From: Rhinopithecus roxellana
Taxonomy: Eukaryota > Chordata > Mammalia > Primates > Cercopithecidae
Assembly: GCF_007565055.1 (NCBI RefSeq)
Contig: NC_044561.1
Span: 25,204,114-25,268,113 of the forward strand
Reading direction: 5' to 3'
DNA: 64,000 nt
This document shows, piece by piece, positions 54,232 to 64,000 of this stretch. Position numbers and translations under genes: made by a program. Position 1 is the stretch's first letter; every line of letters starts with the position of its first letter. The notes under the pieces are model-generated. The model saw only the letters and a program-made list of their open reading frames with translations, was not told the origin of the DNA and did not search any database.

Positions 54232-54247
54232 CCATGCAGCATTTTAT

Positions 54248-54540
54248 AACAATACCCTCACCTCCAGTCCTTTGCCCTGGCCATGCCCTCCCGCTGGGAT
54301 GCCCTCCTCCTGGAGGTCCTCTTGGCTGAGGCCCTCATCTCTTTGCTCAAATGTTACCTTTTCACAGGGACTTCCCTGAAGTCAGCCCTGTTCAAAATCC
54401 TAGCATTCCCCCTCTCCTACTCTTCAGCCCCTCTATCTCTGCCTTATTTTTCTCCACAGCAGGTGTCACCTTGCAGTGTCATTTGTGATCTGCTCTGTTC
54501 TGGGAAGGAGGGGAAGAAGAAGGGAGGGCTGGCAGGTGGG
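54248..54540 (+). repeat. L2 LINE 3' region
   Basis: 'cctttgccctggccatgccc', 'tctttgctcaaatgttacct', 'cagggacttccctgaagtc' match L2 in order. Confidence 0.7.
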
Positions 54541-54615
54541 CTTCCTGTGTGCTAGGAGCTTTCACTCACTATTGCATTGAGTCTGTAACAACTCCAAGAG
54601 GTGAGCTCTGTTTTT

Positions 54616-54617
<2 letters not shown>

Positions 54618-54648
<31 letters not shown>

Positions 54649-54929
54649 AGGCGGAGTCTCGCTCTGTCGCCCAGGCTGGAGTGCACTGGCTGGATCTCGA
54701 CTCACTGCAAGCTCCACTTCCTGGGTTTACGCCATTCTCCCGCCTCAGCCTCTCGAGTAGCTGGGACTACAGGCGCCCGCCACCTCGCCCGGCTAGTTTT
54801 TTGTATTTTTTAGTAGAGACGGGGTTTCGCCGTGTTAGCCAGGATGGTCTCGATCTCCTGACCTCGTGATCCGCCCGTCTCGGCCTCCCAAAGTGCTGGG
54901 ATTACAGGCTTGAGCCACCGCACCCGGCC
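54618..54929 (-). mobile_element. Young AluY (Old World monkey AluYR-type)
   Basis: Inverted Alu with a 31-T tract (54618-54648), 'ggcttgagccaccgcaccc', 'cacctcgcccggctagtt'. Target-site duplication 'tgtttttcc' (54609-54617 and 54930-54938). Confidence 0.96.
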
Positions 54930-54938
54930 TGTTTTTCC

Positions 54939-55198
54939 ATTTTTATAGATGAGGACATTGACACTTGGTATCTTGGTACCTTTATATTATCTGAATTCAA
55001 GGATTTGTCCTTCCTCCTTTCCTTTCCTCCCATCCTCTCCACCTCTCTCTCTCCCTTGGTACATTACTCCCTCCCTCTCTCCTCTCTCTTTTTTTCCCTC
55101 TCTTTCCTTACACATTCATTGAACACCTGCATTGTGCCACTTTTGGCCCTGGGAAGAAGGAGGTAAGCCTAGTGTGGTCACGGCCCTCCCTCGGAGGC
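54939..55198. other. Pyrimidine-rich sequence, no gene
   Basis: Unique sequence rich in 'tcctcc' and 'ctctct' runs (55010-55110), leading into the minisatellite. Confidence 0.5.
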
Positions 55199-55520
55199 CA
55201 GCCCTCCCTCAGTCCCAGCCCTTCCTCAATCCCAGCCCTCCCTCAGTCCCAGCCCTCCCTCAGTCCCAGCCCTCCCTCAGCCCCAGCCCTCCCTCAGTCC
55301 CAGCCCTCCCTCAGCCCCAGCCCTCCCTCAGTCCCAGCCCTCCCTCAGTCCCAGCCCTCCCTCAGCCCCAGCCCTCCCTCAGCCCCAGCCCTCCCTCAGC
55401 CCCAGCCCTCCCTCAGTCCCAGCCCTTCCTCAGCCCCAACCCTCACTCAGCCCCAGCCCTCCCTCAGCCCCAGCCCTCCCTCAGCCCCAGCCCTCCCTCA
55501 GTCCCAGCCCTCCCTCAGTC
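55199..55520 (+). repeat. 17-bp minisatellite, about 19 copies
   Basis: Tandem units of 'cagccctccctcagtcc' with a frequent T/C variant (agtcc or agccc). About 322 bp divided by 17 gives about 19 units. C-rich on the + strand. Because 17 is not a multiple of three, every frame reads a Pro/Ser/Leu-rich string with a 17-residue period; I regard that as an artefact. No spacers, so not CRISPR. Confidence 0.96.
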
Positions 55521-57269
55521 TTAGGAGTGGGGATGGGCAAAGCTGGCACAACCTCCTGCTGTCCAGGGTGCTAAGTGCTCTCAGAGAGTTATGAGTAAGG
55601 AGTGTGTGCTCCCTGGGCTATAGAGAGTAGGAGTCCCCCAGCAGATGGAGGCAAGGAATGGCATTCCATGCAGGAAGTTCACAGCAGTGGGCAACTGCAG
55701 GGCTTATTGGGGGAACAGCACTCTATCCTTTCTTGCTGAAGCAGGACATGAGTAGGGAGGAACATCCCATGATGGGCCTGTGCAGAGCCAAGGAGTTTGA
55801 ACTTGATCCAACTGGCACCATGAGGAACGTCAGGCCCGGGACTTCCAGCTCACCTGAAATTTTTGCCGTTTGGAGCCTTGCAAAGGCTTGGGATGTTAGA
55901 AGGGCTCAGGTTGAGGTTTCTCAGCCCAGAATTCTCCTGCCCTGACCTTGAGTCTTATTTGCATCTTGCTCCCGTAAGTGTTCTGGTCTACCCTTCAGAG
56001 AATGAACAGTGTTTACTGCAAGGGCTTTATTTTCCAGAAGTGGAGGGTAGTCACTGCTGCAATGATTCTCACAGTTCCTATAAATTTCACCAGCTCCTCT
56101 GACTGGGCTGATCTATACCAAGAGTTCTGAAAAGAGCAAATTCCGAAAAGTTTTTTGTATCATCCTGCCTGTTGGGCTTGGTGTCTCCTGCTGGTTTCAA
56201 AGCCACAGAACTATGATTCTGACTCATAAATTACAAGCACCATAACAATCACAATCATTTCCTGAGCACCTACTACTTGCCAGGCACAGCACTCAGCACT
56301 TCTCATAGGTCATGAGCTCATCCAGTGCTCGCCTCGACTCTGGACATTGGAGGTGAGGCTCAGAGAGGTGTGATGACTTGCCCAAGGCTGCACAGCTTCT
56401 AGATGCCTGGGAGCCAGGATTGGAGCCTGGCTCAGCCTCAGCCTTTGCCCTTCCCGTGCCCAGTTGAAATGGTTTGCTTTAATATCCATCTCCCCGACTT
56501 GATTTTAAGCTTCCCCAGGGCAGCTGTCTGAGGCGTGTCAGATCCTTAGCATAGTTCTGGCATACAGTAGGTGCTGACAAAGTGCTCATTGTCCTGAACG
56601 AGCACCAGACAGCCTCTGAGCTCCCTCTCTATTCTGAGTCCTCTATCCCATGGTTTGTGTGGCTGACGGGCATTGTTTTCCTCTGCTGCTGTCATCACTG
56701 CGTGATGATGTTGCAGAGGAGGCCACCTGATGGGAGCAGCCGCAGTTGGCCCAAGAGGGTGGCTGCGTTCTGCCTGGCAGCAGAACCCCTGGATTCTAGT
56801 GATGGACCCCCATTTTACAGAGGGGAAACTGAGGTCCTGAGAAAGTGACTTACCTGAGGCCATACAGCCAGAGAAACACTCTCTGTCGGCCCTCTGAGCC
56901 CCTTCCCTGTGCTAAGCCATGGCGGTGGGTGGCAGTCCAGGGCGGTGGAATTCTCAGGAAGGTGCTGCTTGCACTCCTTTGGGCTGCCTCTGCCTCCCCC
57001 GACACCCCACCACCCTTCTCTAAAGCCTAATCTGCCTGCTTCTCACCTGGACTCTACCTCTCGCTCTTCCCTGGTATGGTCTCATAAAAATACCAAGACT
57101 CGGGAAATAGAACTCAGGCCGTAGCTGGATGCCACGCGGAGTGAGCCGATCTGTAAGAGATGCAGCGCCAGCTCTCACGGCAGTGGGGAGAATATGCAAA
57201 TTGGGGGCTGAACAGCATCCCGCTTCCCAAGTCCATAGGCGGGAAAATCATAATGTGTGCCTAACTGGG
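55521..57269. other. No gene; old repeats within
   Basis: Old MIR/L2-like fragment at 56240-56440 ('gagcacctactacttgccag', 'gcccaaggctgcacagcttc'). L2-like 3' end at 56490-56590 ('ttaagcttccccagggcagc', 'catacagtaggtgctgac'). Another old-repeat piece at 56800-56880. The rest is unique, with no supported exon. Confidence 0.5.
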
Positions 57270-57564
57270 TTTTTTTTTTTTTTAAAGACGGAGTCTGGCT
57301 CTGTGCCTAGGCTGGAGTGCAGTGGCGTGATCTCTGCTCACTGCAAGCTCCACCTTCCGGGTTCACACCATTCTCTTGCCTCAGCCTCCCGAGTAGCTGG
57401 AACTACAGGTGTCCGCAGTCATGCCTGGCTGATTTTTTGTATTTTTGGTAGAGACAGGGTTTCACCGTGTTAGCCAGGATGGTCTCGATCTCCTGGTCTC
57501 GTGATCTGCCCACCTCGGCCTCCCAAAGTGCTGGGATTACAGGCATGAGCCGCTGCACCTGGCC
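57270..57564 (-). mobile_element. AluS/Y-type SINE
   Basis: Inverted Alu with a short T-tract, 'gttcacaccattctcttgcc' and 'gctgcacctggcc'. A few bases are missing near 'ctctgtgcctaggctgg'. Confidence 0.95.
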
Positions 57565-57699
57565 CCTTTGCTTATTTTAAAAGAATTACTCAAGCAAACC
57601 ATGCCCACTGTAGAAAAATGAGATTATAGAGAGAAGCAAGGACAAGGTTATTTAGCATCCCATCCCCTGGAAACAATCCTTAAAACATATGTATATCCT

Positions 57700-57815
57700 T
57701 TAAGAATTTTTTCATGTATATATGCAACATATCTACATATATGCATATATAATATATAAATAAATATATATACACATGTTTTTGTGTATATATATACACA
57801 CACATATATATAGAT
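57700..57815. repeat. AT-rich, TATA-type low-complexity tract
   Basis: Alternating 'tatata', 'catata' and 'cacaca' runs. Strongly A/T biased and capable of cruciform formation. Confidence 0.9.
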
Positions 57816-57854
57816 AGGTCAACAAAGTCCAGTTATACAACATCAACATGAATT

Positions 57855-58158
57855 CTTTTATTTTTGAGACGGAATCTCACCCTGTCACCCAGGCTGGTGG
57901 AGCGCAGTGGCGCAGTTTCAGTTCACTGCAACTTCCGCCTCCTGGGTTCAAGCAATTCTCATGCCTCAGCCTGCCGAGTAGCTGGGATTATAGGCATGCA
58001 CCACCATACCTGGCTAATTTTTGTATTTTTGGTAGAGATGGGTTTTGCCGTGTTGGCCAGGCTACCCTCGAACTCCTGGCCTCAAGGGATCCTCCCGCCT
58101 TGGTCTCCCCGGCCTCCCAAAGTGCTGGGATTACAGTTGTGAGCTACCTCATATGGCC
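57855..58158 (-). mobile_element. AluS-type SINE inserted at another Alu's tail
   Basis: Inverted Alu ending 'cctcatatggcc'. Flanked by 'aa(t/c)tctttt' (57850-57858 and 58159-58168), a duplication created at the T-tract of the neighbouring Alu. Confidence 0.92.
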
Positions 58159-58168
58159 AACTCTTTTT

Positions 58169-58427
58169 TCTTTTTTTTCTTTTTGAGACAGGTCTTGCTC
58201 TGTTGCCCAGGCAGGAGTGCGGTGGCACGATCTTGACTTACCATAGCCTCCGCCTTTCAGGTTCAAGCAATTCTGGTGCCTCAACCTCCCGAGTAGCTGG
58301 GACTACAGGTGTGAGCCACCACACCTGGCTCATTTTTGTATTTGTATTAGAGACTGGGTTTTGTTATGTTGACCAGGCTGCTCCTGAACTCCTGGCCTTA
58401 CATGATCCACCTGCCTCAGCCTCCCAG
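58169..58427 (-). mobile_element. 5'-truncated Alu SINE
   Basis: Inverted Alu from a T-tract to 'cctcagcctcccag', lacking the first part of the left arm. Its own duplication 'caacatgaa(t/c)tctttt' lies at 57844-57859 and 58428-58443, outside the Alu at 57855-58158, proving it came first. Confidence 0.92.
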
Positions 58428-58740
58428 CAACATGAACTCTTTTGTAACTAGTGTTTGTTCATTTTCTCTGCTTTGACTGACTTCCCGTGTCAGTGAATAT
58501 AGACCAGCAGCCTCATTTTCAGTAGCTGCGCTGTATTCTGTTTTTCAGGTTACGCCCACTTTATTTCGTCAGGCCCTGAATGCTTTTTGGATACTTAGAT
58601 TGCTTCCAGTTTTTCTGTCTTATAAATAATGCTGCAGTGAACGTTACTGAGTAGTCGTTCTCACACACCTACGTAATCAGAATAACTTTTAGCAGTAGTG
58701 TGACTGGGACCCAGGCCAAGCCCATATGCAGTTTTAAGGC

Positions 58741-59055
58741 TGTGCTGCACATTGCTGAGTGGGTTTAAAAGTCCATTGTCACGGTCATTTACTTGTGTGT
58801 GAGGTGATTAAATCACTCCCAAGTCAGCTAAACCCTGCGGTGAGCACACATGTGTACACTCAAACACATACATGCAGGCACACAGACACATGCATGTACA
58901 GAGGAACATATACTGACTGGTTGCCTAATTTATCTGAGCCTTAGTTTTCTCCTATATAAATGCCACGCCAGGTTTGCAGTCCCTAATCCACCCTTCTGAA
59001 ATCCAAAAAGCTCTCATTTGAGCAAAACTTGCCCCTATACCAGTGCACCAGGGTG
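58741..59055. other. No gene recognised
   Basis: Unique sequence with CA-rich text at 58845-58900 ('cacacatgtgtacactcaaa'). Confidence 0.4.
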
Positions 59056-59331
59056 AGTTGCTCTGTCACCCAGACTGGAATGTAGTGGCATGATCTTGGC
59101 TCACTGCAACCTCCACTTCCCGAGTTCAAGCGATTCTTTTGCCTCAGCCTCCTGAATAGCTGGGATTATAGGCGCATGCCACCACGCCCAGCTAATTTTT
59201 GTATTTTTAGTAGGGACGGGGGGGTTTCACCGTGTTGGCCAGGCTGGTCTTGAACTCCTGATCTCAGGTGATCCATCCACCTCGGCCTCCCAAAGTGCTG
59301 GAATTATAAGTGTGAGCCACCACGGCTCACC
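59056..59331 (-). mobile_element. Alu SINE lacking its tail
   Basis: Begins 'agttgctctgtcacccag' without a T-tract and ends 'gccaccacggctcacc'. An internal run of G near 59218 is unusual. Confidence 0.93.
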
Positions 59332-59634
59332 TAATTTTTGTATTTTTAATCCTGATTTTTTTGTGCCATTTGATGAGACTCTTCCTATGTGTTGTGAAAT
59401 GTTAACATGTTTGCTTGTGGAGTGTTGTCCTACTCACATGTTTATGAACCTTGTTCTTTTCATTTGTCATCCCCCAAGGGGCCTTTCTAAACATTTTTTC
59501 CCTAGTTGCCTTCCCAGTATATCTGTACTACCACATAGTGTAGTATATCAGTAGTATATTTGTACTGCCACAGATATATTGTATATCTGTATACATACCA
59601 TAGGCATATCTGTGCATTATACATTGAAAGATAC
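59332..59634. other. No gene; short AT-rich repeats
   Basis: Unique sequence with 'tagtatatcagtagtatatt'-type local repetition at 59540-59570. Confidence 0.45.
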
Positions 59635-59943
59635 TTTTTTTTTTTTTTTTTTCTGAGACGGAGTCTCACTCTGTCGCCCAGGCTGGAGTGCAGTGGCGCA
59701 ATCTTGGCTCACTGCAAGCTCCGCCTCCCAGGTTCACGCCATTCTCCTGCCTCAGCCTCCTGAGTAGCTGGGACTGCAGGCGCCCACCACCACGCCCGGC
59801 TAATTTTTTTGTTTTTTGTATTTTTAGTGGAGACGAGGTTTCACCGTGTTAGCCAGGATGGTCTCGATCTCCTGACCTCGTGATCCGCCCACCTCGGCCT
59901 CCCAAAGTGCTGGGATTATAGGCGTGAGCCACTGCGCCTGGCC
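59635..59943 (-). mobile_element. AluY SINE
   Basis: Inverted full-length Alu, 'gagacggagtctcactctg' to 'ctgcgcctggcc'. Target-site duplication 'tgaaagatactttt' (59625-59638 and 59944-59957). Confidence 0.96.
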
Positions 59944-60030
59944 TGAAAGATACTTTTCACACACATCCCCCCAAAAACAATTTTCTTCCCTTGGGGATAA
60001 TACCACTCCTGTTGAAATTGCACAACTAGA

Positions 60031-60211
60031 CCAGTAGTTCTCAACCTCGGGTGACTTTGCCCCCAGAACATTTGGCCTTGTCTGGAAACATTTTTGGTTG
60101 TCATGATGGGATGGGGTGCTGCTGACATTGGTGGCTGGAGACCAGGTATCCCACATTGCACAGGACAGCCCCCACCACATATCCATAGTGCCATGGTTGA
60201 GAAACCCCACC
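60031..60211 (+). mobile_element. MER20-like DNA transposon
   Basis: 'ccagtagttctcaacctcgg', 'ttgcccccagaacatttggc', 'gtctggaaacatttttggtt', 'acattgcacaggacagccc', 'catggttgagaaacccc'. Best preserved of three copies in the window. Confidence 0.75.
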
Positions 60212-61614
60212 CTAGACCTCACTGGGGGAATCTCAATATGTAATATATGCATTGCCTTTCTAAAACCTGAAAAGTCCTGAGTTGGAGACATACCTAGCCC
60301 CTGGGTTTGCGACTGGGGCTGGTGGAGCTGTGACAATAGAACCCACCTCACGGTGTTGGTGAGAGGCCCCTTTGGGGGCTGGCATAGTCAAGTGCATTGC
60401 TGGGCACCTGCCCCACAGTGTGTGCTCGCCCAAGAAGGACCCAAACGCCTAGCGTCCTGGTCACTTGCATGTTGCCCTACACTGAGGAATGGGCCCTTCT
60501 GCCACAGAGCATCCTGGCTACAGCATCCCAGAGGCCTTTGGGAGCCTTGAAGAATCAGAGAAGTGCAGTCCTTGCTCAAGGCTGCACAAGCTTCTAAGTG
60601 CCGGGGAGCCAGGATTGGAACCCAAGGCGCTTGCTAACCTGGTGTCTCTTTCATGAATTCTGTGACCTTCAAGGTCTGTAGCTGACATCCTAGCACCTCA
60701 GGGGCAAGAGACTACTTCTTTTCTTCACTGCTTCGGGCATTCTTGGGAGGTACAGAGAGATATCAGGGAGGAGGACAGTCTAGGTGTGACTTCTTAGTTA
60801 GCCAAGTAAGGTCTGGCTCCAAGGATATCCAGGGCTTCCCTATGTGCCTGAAAGCCTGCCTATGCAATGGGTTTGTTGTTTTATTTGTGGACTTTGATCC
60901 AGGCACTGTGTCTGCCTGAACTGGCCTCTGGGTTCTCCGGATACGCCAGCTTTGCAGCCAGTTGATAAGCTGGCTTTGACGGGCCTACTCCCTGTGTCTC
61001 GGGGCTCACAGTTGTGGCTTCCAGAGAGCTCACCAGATTGCTCGGATCAACTTAGGACCTAACACCTAAGCCTAATCTAAGGCTAAGGTGTTAGATAATC
61101 ACTTGCTTCTTCCTCCTCAGGACAGACAGGAACCACTGCAGGAGGTCGTTCTGTCCTGACTTGGGCATTGTTAAGAGTTGGCCAAAGACATACCATCCAC
61201 TTGGGTGTTTTCCAGGGCCTCTGGCTTACCATGGGGTGGATTGAGAAATGGGGTGGGTGGAGCTAACTGTGAGTTAGAACAGACAGCACTCTAGGCCTGG
61301 GCAGAGTCTTTGAACAAAGCCACAGGCTGGGCTGAGCACCAGAAGGAAACAGAGCCCTTGGCTCTGTCTCAGGCAATGGAATGTCAGCCCGACTGGTTTT
61401 CCTCCTTTCCCTGAGGTGTTAATCAACAAAGGAATCTCCTTGCTGGTTGACAGCCCTGAGGTTCCAGGCACCCCCTCACCCCTGCTGCAAGGTCCCCAAC
61501 TCCAGAGGGAGAGAGACTCCATTCATGCTGAGCTTCCTATAGGCCCCAACTCTGCCAGGCCAGCCATGCAAGGCTGCTCTGCGTGGCAGACGGGAGGGGG
61601 CTCTTCAGTCCCAC
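60212..61614. other. No gene recognised
   Basis: About 1.4 kb of unique sequence. Old-repeat phrases at 60550-60640 ('ttgctcaaggctgcacaagc') only. No supported exon. Confidence 0.4.
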
Positions 61615-61623
61615 AAAATAGTA

Positions 61624-62794
61624 TACCATAAAAACCCTAGAAGAAAATCTAGGTAGTACCATTCAGGACATAGTCATGGGCAAGGACTTCATGTCTAAAA
61701 CACCAAAAGCAACGGCAGCAAAAGCCAAAATTGACAAATGGGATCTAATTAAACTAAAGAGCTTTTGCACAGCAAAAGAAACTACCATCAGAGTGAACAG
61801 GCAACCTACAGAATGGGAGAAAATTTTTGCAACCTACTCATCTGACAAAGGGCTAATATCCAGAATCTACAAAGAACTCAAACAAATATACGAGAAAAAA
61901 ACAAACAACCCCATCAAAAAGTGGGGAAAGGATATGAACAGACATTTCTCAAAAGAAGATATTCATACAGCCAACAGACACATGAAAAAATGCTCATCAT
62001 CACTCGCCATCAGAGAAATGCAAATCAAAACCACAATGAGATACCATCATACACCAGTTAGAATGGCAATCATTAAGAAGTCAGGAAACAACAGGTGTTG
62101 GAGAGGATGTGGAGAAATAGGAACACTTTTACACTGTTGGTGGGATTGTAAACTAGTTCAACCATTATGGAAAACAGTATGGCAATTCCTCAAGGATCTA
62201 GAACTAGATGTACCATATGACCCAGCCATCCCACTACTGGGTATATACCCAAAGGATTATAAATTATTCTACTACAAAGACACATGTACACGTATGTTTA
62301 TTGCGGCACTATTCACAATAGCAAAGACTTGGAATCAACTCAAATGTCCATCTGTGACAGACTGGATTAAGAAAATGTGGCACATATACACCATGGAATA
62401 CTATGCAGCCATAAAAAAGGATGAGTTTGCGTCCTTTGTAGGGACATGGATGCAGCTGGAAACCATCATTCTTAGCAAACTATCACAAGAAGAGAAAACC
62501 AAACACCGCATGTTCTCACTCATAGGTGGGAACTGAACAATGAGATCACTTGGACTTGGGAAGGGGAACATCACGCACTGGGGCCTATCATGGGGAGGGG
62601 GGAGGGGGGAGGAGGGAGGGATTGCATTGGGGAGTTATACATGATATAAATGATGAATTGATGGGTGCTGACGAGTTGATGGGTGCAGCACACCAACATG
62701 GCATAAGTATACATATGTAACAAACCTGCACGTCATGCACATGTACCCTAGAACTTAAAGTATAATAATAAAAAAAAAAATAAGGCAAAAAAAA
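61624..62794 (+). mobile_element. 5'-truncated L1 LINE with intact ORF2 C-terminus
   Basis: The last part of a primate L1 (L1PA-type). The open frame 61676-62536 (286 codons) is the uninterrupted C-terminal end of ORF2, the endonuclease/reverse transcriptase protein; only the region downstream of those catalytic domains is kept. It includes the Cys-rich segment (C-W-R-G-C, then H-C-W-W-D-C, near codons 144-157), the 'PAIPLLGIYP' motif and the normal C-terminal end at I-G-G-N. The frame stays open upstream of 61676 to near the insert edge. The 3' UTR has the G-rich polypurine tract (62593-62620) and the A-rich tail. Target-site duplication 'aaaatagta' (61615-61623 and 62795-62803). Cannot mobilise itself. 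Confidence 0.95.
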
Positions 62795-62803
62795 AAAATA
62801 GTA

Positions 62804-63269
62804 GGCTCTTAATAGATATGACGCTTACCTTCCCCAGGCTGTTCCCTCTGGCTGCTTTGCCTTCTCTGATGTCCCCACCTGTCATGTCACACCCTCCTCA
62901 GAGCCCTCTGTCACCTGCCACTCAGGGCCTTCTGCACCCTCCTCCCTGCTCTGTCTGAGGCCCAGGGGACGTTGGCTACTTGGGATAGGAAACTGATGAA
63001 TCAGCGGAGCTCAGGATGACCAAGGAGGTGATTCAAGATGGCATTTTCTGCCCCTTGCTCTTTTTAAACCTGTTCATAATAATTTTAGCATCTTTCCACA
63101 TCAACCCTTCAATTTCTACCTTCTAAAGAGGTAGTCATTGTTTTTAATGGAGACACTGTGTTATTAGCTTGCACTGATAAGCTATAGTTTAGGTATCAGT
63201 TGCTCTTGTGGAAGGGCAGTTGGGTTGTGTGTTTGCTGTTACCAAAAACAGTGCTGCTGGGACCATTCC
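62804..63269. other. No gene; possible L2 scrap
   Basis: 'aggctgttccctctggctgc' (62839-62858) and 'gtcacctgccactcagggcc' resemble the L2 3' region. The rest is unique or old-repeat sequence ('agcatctttccacatc'). Confidence 0.4.
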
Positions 63270-63752
63270 TTTGTGTGTGCATTTGTGTGTGTGTTATATA
63301 TGTTTTGTGTGTATGTGTATTTGTGTCTGTTTCTATGTATTTGTGTATGTGTGTGTTCGTGTGGGGTTTTTTGCAGGTATGCATTTGTATATTTGTGTGT
63401 GTGCAGCTGTGTTTGTGTGTGTATTGGGTGCATGTATTTATATGTGTTTTTGTGTTTGTATGTTGTGTGTGTGTGTGTTCATTGGTGTAGATGTTTCTGT
63501 GTGCATATTTGTGCATATTATGTGTATGTGCTTATGTATATTTGTGTTTGTGTGAAAGTGTTTTTTGTGTATATGCATTTGTGTGTACATATGTAAGTAT
63601 CGTGTATTTGTGTGTATGCATATCTGTGTGTTTGTATGTGTGGTTATATGTATATTTTTGTGTATATACATTTGCATGTGTATATACCTATGTGTGTATT
63701 TGTATTTATGTACCTGTGCTTGTGTGTATTTGTATATGTGTGTTTTTATGCG
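63270..63752. repeat. Long TG-rich imperfect repeat
   Basis: About 480 bp dominated by 'tgtgtg', 'tgtatttg' and 'tgtgttt' units, with no exact period. It yields long Val/Cys/Tyr-rich frames in all + strand phases (and Thr/His on the other strand) that are artefacts. Alternating purine/pyrimidine blocks could adopt Z-DNA. Confidence 0.93.
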
Positions 63753-64000
63753 TTTTTTTTTTTTTTTTTTTGAGACAGAGTCTCTGTCGCCCAGGCTGGA
63801 GTGCAGTGGTGCGATCTCGGCTCACTGCAATCTCTGCCTCCTGGGTTCACGCCATTCTCCTGCCTCAGCCTCCTGAGTAGCTGTGACTACAGGCGCTTGC
63901 CACCACGCCCGACTAATAAGTTTTTGTATTTTTGGTAGAGACAGGGTTTCACCATGTTAGCCAGGATGGTCTTGATCTCCTGACCTTGTGATCCGCCTGC
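63753..64000 (-). mobile_element. AluY-type SINE, cut by window edge
   Basis: Inverted Alu with a 19-T tract, 'gagacagagtctctgtcgcc' and 'gttcacgccattctcctg'. It continues beyond 64000. Confidence 0.95.

Larger units (their letters stand above)
57580..58740. repeat. Ancient LINE-like element hosting two Alus
   Basis: 'ccactgtagaaaaatgagat', 'catcccctggaaacaatcc' (left) and 'gatacttagattgcttccag', 'tataaataatgctgcagtga' (right) follow one widespread old repeat. Interrupted by an AT-rich microsatellite tract and the Alus at 57855-58427. Confidence 0.55.

Noticed and set aside
55199..55520. CRISPR-like array
   Set aside because: Units are contiguous with no spacers and the genome is a primate's.
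55132..55594. Pro/Ser-rich open frames over the 17-bp repeat
   Set aside because: The repeat unit is 17 bp, so all three frames stay open and give near-identical peptides. There is no start context or splice support; a repeat artefact.
61676..62536. 286-codon frame as a host gene
   Set aside because: It is the C-terminal end of L1 ORF2, within a 5'-truncated insertion with target-site duplication.
63200..63880. Long Val/Cys-rich and Thr/His-rich frames in the TG-rich tract
   Set aside because: They arise from low-complexity sequence lacking stops in several phases and run into an Alu. Not genes.

Overview
This is primate nuclear DNA, almost certainly from an Old World monkey (macaque, baboon or vervet type). 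It is packed with Alu SINEs. At least six copies (4110-4430, 27812-28121, 36452-36755, 51673-51983, 54618-54929, and less clearly others) carry the 'ctcaagcctgtaat' and 'gatccggccac' variants that I associate with the cercopithecoid AluY (AluYR-type) lineage rather than with human AluY. The base composition, MIR/L2/MER remnants, MaLR-type LTR remnants and (CA)n tracts also fit a mammalian intronic or intergenic locus. No bacterial-style genes, RNA genes or CRISPR arrays are present.

Only one host protein-coding segment can be supported. It is a first coding exon on the + strand at 18164-18448: 95 codons, ending at a good splice donor (GTAAGC). It encodes a Ser/Arg-rich basic N-terminus. An in-frame stop upstream fixes its ATG. 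Upstream lies a CpG-rich promoter-like segment (about 17330-17680) with a candidate 5' non-coding exon ending at a GTGAGC donor (17571-17614). That exon-like segment has a 90%-identical copy 921 bp upstream (16651-16718) whose donor GT is AT. Between the two copies is a perfect 14-bp RFX X-box palindrome (16878-16891). I could not name the gene from memory. Everything from 18449 to 64000 is most simply a long first intron, though intergenic sequence cannot be excluded because no second exon is visible.

Layout: 1-16 kb is upstream sequence with about 12 Alus, MIR fragments and microsatellites. 16.6-18.45 kb is the promoter and first-exon region. 18.45-21.3 kb is largely unique. 21.7-31 kb is repeat-dense: three head-to-tail Alus, MER20, an MLT1 LTR split by an Alu, L2, and a solo ERV-type LTR that splits a MIR. 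31-50 kb mixes unique sequence with MIR, MER20, MER5A and Alu, including an Alu nested in an Alu. 50-60 kb has more Alus, a 17-bp minisatellite of about 19 copies (55199-55520) and an AT-rich tract. 61.6-62.8 kb is a 5'-truncated L1 with an intact ORF2 C-terminus. The window ends in a TG-rich tract running into an Alu cut by the window edge.

There is no operon or multi-gene system to describe. The most interesting signals are the first-exon region with its duplicated exon-like segment, the X-box sites, and the record of repeat insertions. Repeat family names are from memory of consensus sequences; no search was run.
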